Assembly (NCBI RefSeq): GCF_026013365.1
Contig: NZ_JAPDOE010000001.1
Span: 1,364,001 to 1,428,000, forward strand
DNA from: Paenibacillus sp. LS1
GTDB lineage: Bacteria > Bacillota > Bacilli > Paenibacillales > Paenibacillaceae
Direction of reading: 5' to 3'
DNA: 64,000 nt
Position numbers and translations under genes: made by a program. Shown piece by piece: positions 62,518 through 64,000 of this stretch. A model generated the notes under the pieces. The model saw only the letters and a program-made list of their open reading frames with translations. It did not search any database and was not told the DNA's origin. How positions within the stretch are numbered: the stretch's first letter is position 1; every line of letters starts with the position of its first letter.

Positions 62518-63387
62518 TTACTCTCCCCTTTGCTGTGAGGCAGCTGCCTTCAGCCTTTCCAACACATCAACCGTTACGGTCTTGCTACCAAGATCTCCGT
62601 GGAAAACAACACCTTGCCGTTCACCATGATAATCCGATCCACCAGTCTCAATGAGGCCATATTCCCGGGCCATCTCAGCATACCTGCGTTCCTCTTCGGG
62701 TCCATGGTCCGAATGAAATACTTCAATGCCATCCGGACGGGAATCTTCGATGATGCGGCGTACCAGTTCATCATCGTTATAGAGACCCGGATGGGCAATC
62801 ACAGCGGCTCCACCTGCGGCTCTGATCCACTCGCACGCATCCTCGGGTGCAACCCGGGGTACAGATACGAAGCCAGGCTTGCCTTCAGCAAGATATCGAT
62901 CGAATGCATCCCGCATGTCGACAGCATATCCTTTCTTCACCAACACATCAGCCATATGAGGCCTGCCAATACTCTCATCCGGCTCTAAGGGCCGTCCCAG
63001 CTCATCCAGTACCTCCTGCCAGTTTATATCAAGCCCGAGTTCTTGGAGCTTGCCAATAATCAGATGATTGCGCTCATCTCGCGCTTCTCGTAATCCCCGC
63101 AACCGTTGGAGGAACTGCTCATCCTCCGTATTCACATAATATCCGAGTACATGAATATCTTTCCCGCCAGCCCGGGTACTGATCTCCACTCCGGCAACAA
63201 CTTCAATATCGTGCTCTCTACCGGCTTTCTGTGCTTCCGCTACACCAGCTACTGTATCATGGTCCGTTAAGGCAACCGCAGATAGTCCTTTTTGCTTGGC
63301 AAGCTTCACATTATCAGCTGGTGGCTGCATTCCATCGGAGGCCTGACTATGGGTATGAAGATCACAGCGTCCTTGGCGTCGATCCAT
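62518..63387 (-). CDS. PHP-domain phosphoesterase (RNase AM / TrpH-like)
   Basis: 289 residues. Metal-dependent phosphoesterase of the polymerase/histidinol phosphatase family. CDLHTHSQASDG, LTDHDTVAGVAEA, VVAGVEIST, IHVLGYYV, GRPHMADVLVKKGY, VIAHPGLYND and GGSDYHGE are the metal-binding motifs in the order seen in E. coli YciV (RNase AM, 3',5'-nucleoside bisphosphate phosphatase). Start ATG 63387 is 11 nt after AAAGGAG; TTG 63393 lies too close. It lies 65 bp after the LysR gene, so the two may be co-transcribed. Confidence 0.88.
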   Translation of the reverse strand: MDRRQGRCDLHTHSQASDGMQPPADNVKLAKQKGLSAVALTDHDTVAGVAEAQKAGREHDIEVVAGVEISTRAGGKDIHVLGYYVNTEDEQFLQRLRGLREARDERNHLIIGKLQELGLDINWQEVLDELGRPLEPDESIGRPHMADVLVKKGYAVDMRDAFDRYLAEGKPGFVSVPRVAPEDACEWIRAAGGAAVIAHPGLYNDDELVRRIIEDSRPDGIEVFHSDHGPEEERRYAEMAREYGLIETGGSDYHGERQGVVFHGDLGSKTVTVDVLERLKAAASQQRGE

Positions 63388-63452
63388 GAACAACAGCTCC
63401 TTTGTGTAAACTGATTTTGATTAATTTTATCTATCATTGATTTTGCCAGCTA

Positions 63453-64000
63453 TTATGCCTTCCCCGTCTTGTGTTCAGGCTCTGGTTGCTCTTGTTGACG
63501 CAGATAGTTCAGGAAAGCGACAGCTGACAGAGGCAACAAGGACGATTTTAGATGGATGGCATAGAACTGCCGTTTGAATTCGAGTCCGCGGATATCCACA
63601 ATATGAACGAGTCCAAGAGCCAGCTCATGCTGCACGGAAGAAGGAGATAACATCGTAATGCCTACCCCTGCCTCTACAGCCGATTTTACGGCTCCTGTAC
63701 TTCCAAGTTCCATCACCACATTCATATCCTGCGGATCAATATTTTTCTTTTGCAGTTGGTCTTCCATCACCTGACGGGTACCCGAACCCTTCTCACGCAG
63801 CACAAAGGGATAATTCATTACATCTTCAAGATTCACTTTGCTACGCTTAGCCAGATCATGCCCGGCAGGTACAATCAGTTTCAGCTCGTCCTGCATAACA
63901 GGCTCTACAATCATATCCGGGTGGTGCACTGGAGCTTCAATCAGACCAAAATTAAGCTGGTGCTTCAATATATCATCCATAATTTGCGTTGTGTTCATCA
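63453..64000 (-). CDS. LysR-family regulator, C-terminal effector domain (5' end outside window)
   Basis: The frame is open to the window edge, so the helix-turn-helix part lies beyond 64000. The 182 visible residues are a LysR substrate-binding domain: FGLIEAPVHHPDMIVEPVMQ, ELKLIVPAGHDLAKR, YPFVLREKGSGTRQVMEDQL and GSTGAVKSAVEAGVGITMLS. The REKGSGTR motif is common in CysL/CbbR-type regulators of sulfur or carbon genes; the inducer cannot be named. Ends QPEPEHKTGKA, a polar tail. Confidence 0.88.
   Translation of the reverse strand, partial: MNTTQIMDDILKHQLNFGLIEAPVHHPDMIVEPVMQDELKLIVPAGHDLAKRSKVNLEDVMNYPFVLREKGSGTRQVMEDQLQKKNIDPQDMNVVMELGSTGAVKSAVEAGVGITMLSPSSVQHELALGLVHIVDIRGLEFKRQFYAIHLKSSLLPLSAVAFLNYLRQQEQPEPEHKTGKA

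Noticed and set aside
1..64000. CRISPR arrays, tRNA/rRNA genes, transposases, prophage genes
   Set aside because: No regularly spaced direct repeats, cloverleaf-like or rRNA-like stretches, or transposase/phage motifs were seen by reading; a tRNAscan or covariance search could not be run.

Overview
The window looks like a chromosomal segment of a Paenibacillus-type endospore former. It carries spoVM and a SpoVIF-like gene, an S-layer-anchored glycosidase, a YesM/YesN-type sensor pair beside sugar ABC genes, and the conserved Firmicutes block from the Ca-ATPase/rqcH pair through yicC-remA-gmk-rpoZ, coaBC-priA-def-fmt-rsmB, rlmN-prpC-prkC-rsgA-rpe, spoVM, rpmB, fakA and recG. No rRNA, tRNA, IS transposase or CRISPR array was seen. 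Genus is inferred from gene content and order, not from a search.

Region 1 (1-9125): the end of an AraC-type regulator, then a minus-strand cluster reading from 9125 to 714. It encodes a membrane-anchored glycosidase, a membrane HEAT-repeat protein, a processive GT2 polysaccharide synthase, a degenerate GGDEF-receiver protein, a nucleotide-sugar dehydrogenase and a second membrane-anchored glycosidase-like protein. I read this as a synthase-dependent exopolysaccharide system that makes its own uronic-acid precursor. It is the best candidate here for an undescribed system.

Region 2 (9126-17521): an SOS-type Y-family polymerase with a YolD partner behind a LexA-like operator, glutaminase with an unusual leader hairpin, an acetyltransferase, and a LytS/LytT pair next to an OFA-family carboxylate transporter.

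Region 3 (17813-30912): a frameshifted small membrane protein, then a carbohydrate locus. ABC importer genes and a GH78-like enzyme face a YesM/YesN-type two-component system, followed by a 1485-residue GH3 enzyme with three SLH repeats and a cre-like site at its start.

Region 4 (31213-61517): the conserved housekeeping block. Here asp23/yloU, expected between rpmB and fakA, survives only as a 3' tail; the thiN position holds a small three-helix membrane protein; and spoVM (26 codons) is intact at 37681-37761.

Region 5 (61518-64000): two small genes (GNAT, PHP phosphoesterase) and the end of a LysR regulator.

A dispersed palindromic repeat of about 150-220 bp occurs three times (3995-4213, 31311-31463 inverted, 61519-61738), always between genes. 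One copy has perfect 12-bp terminal inverted repeats.
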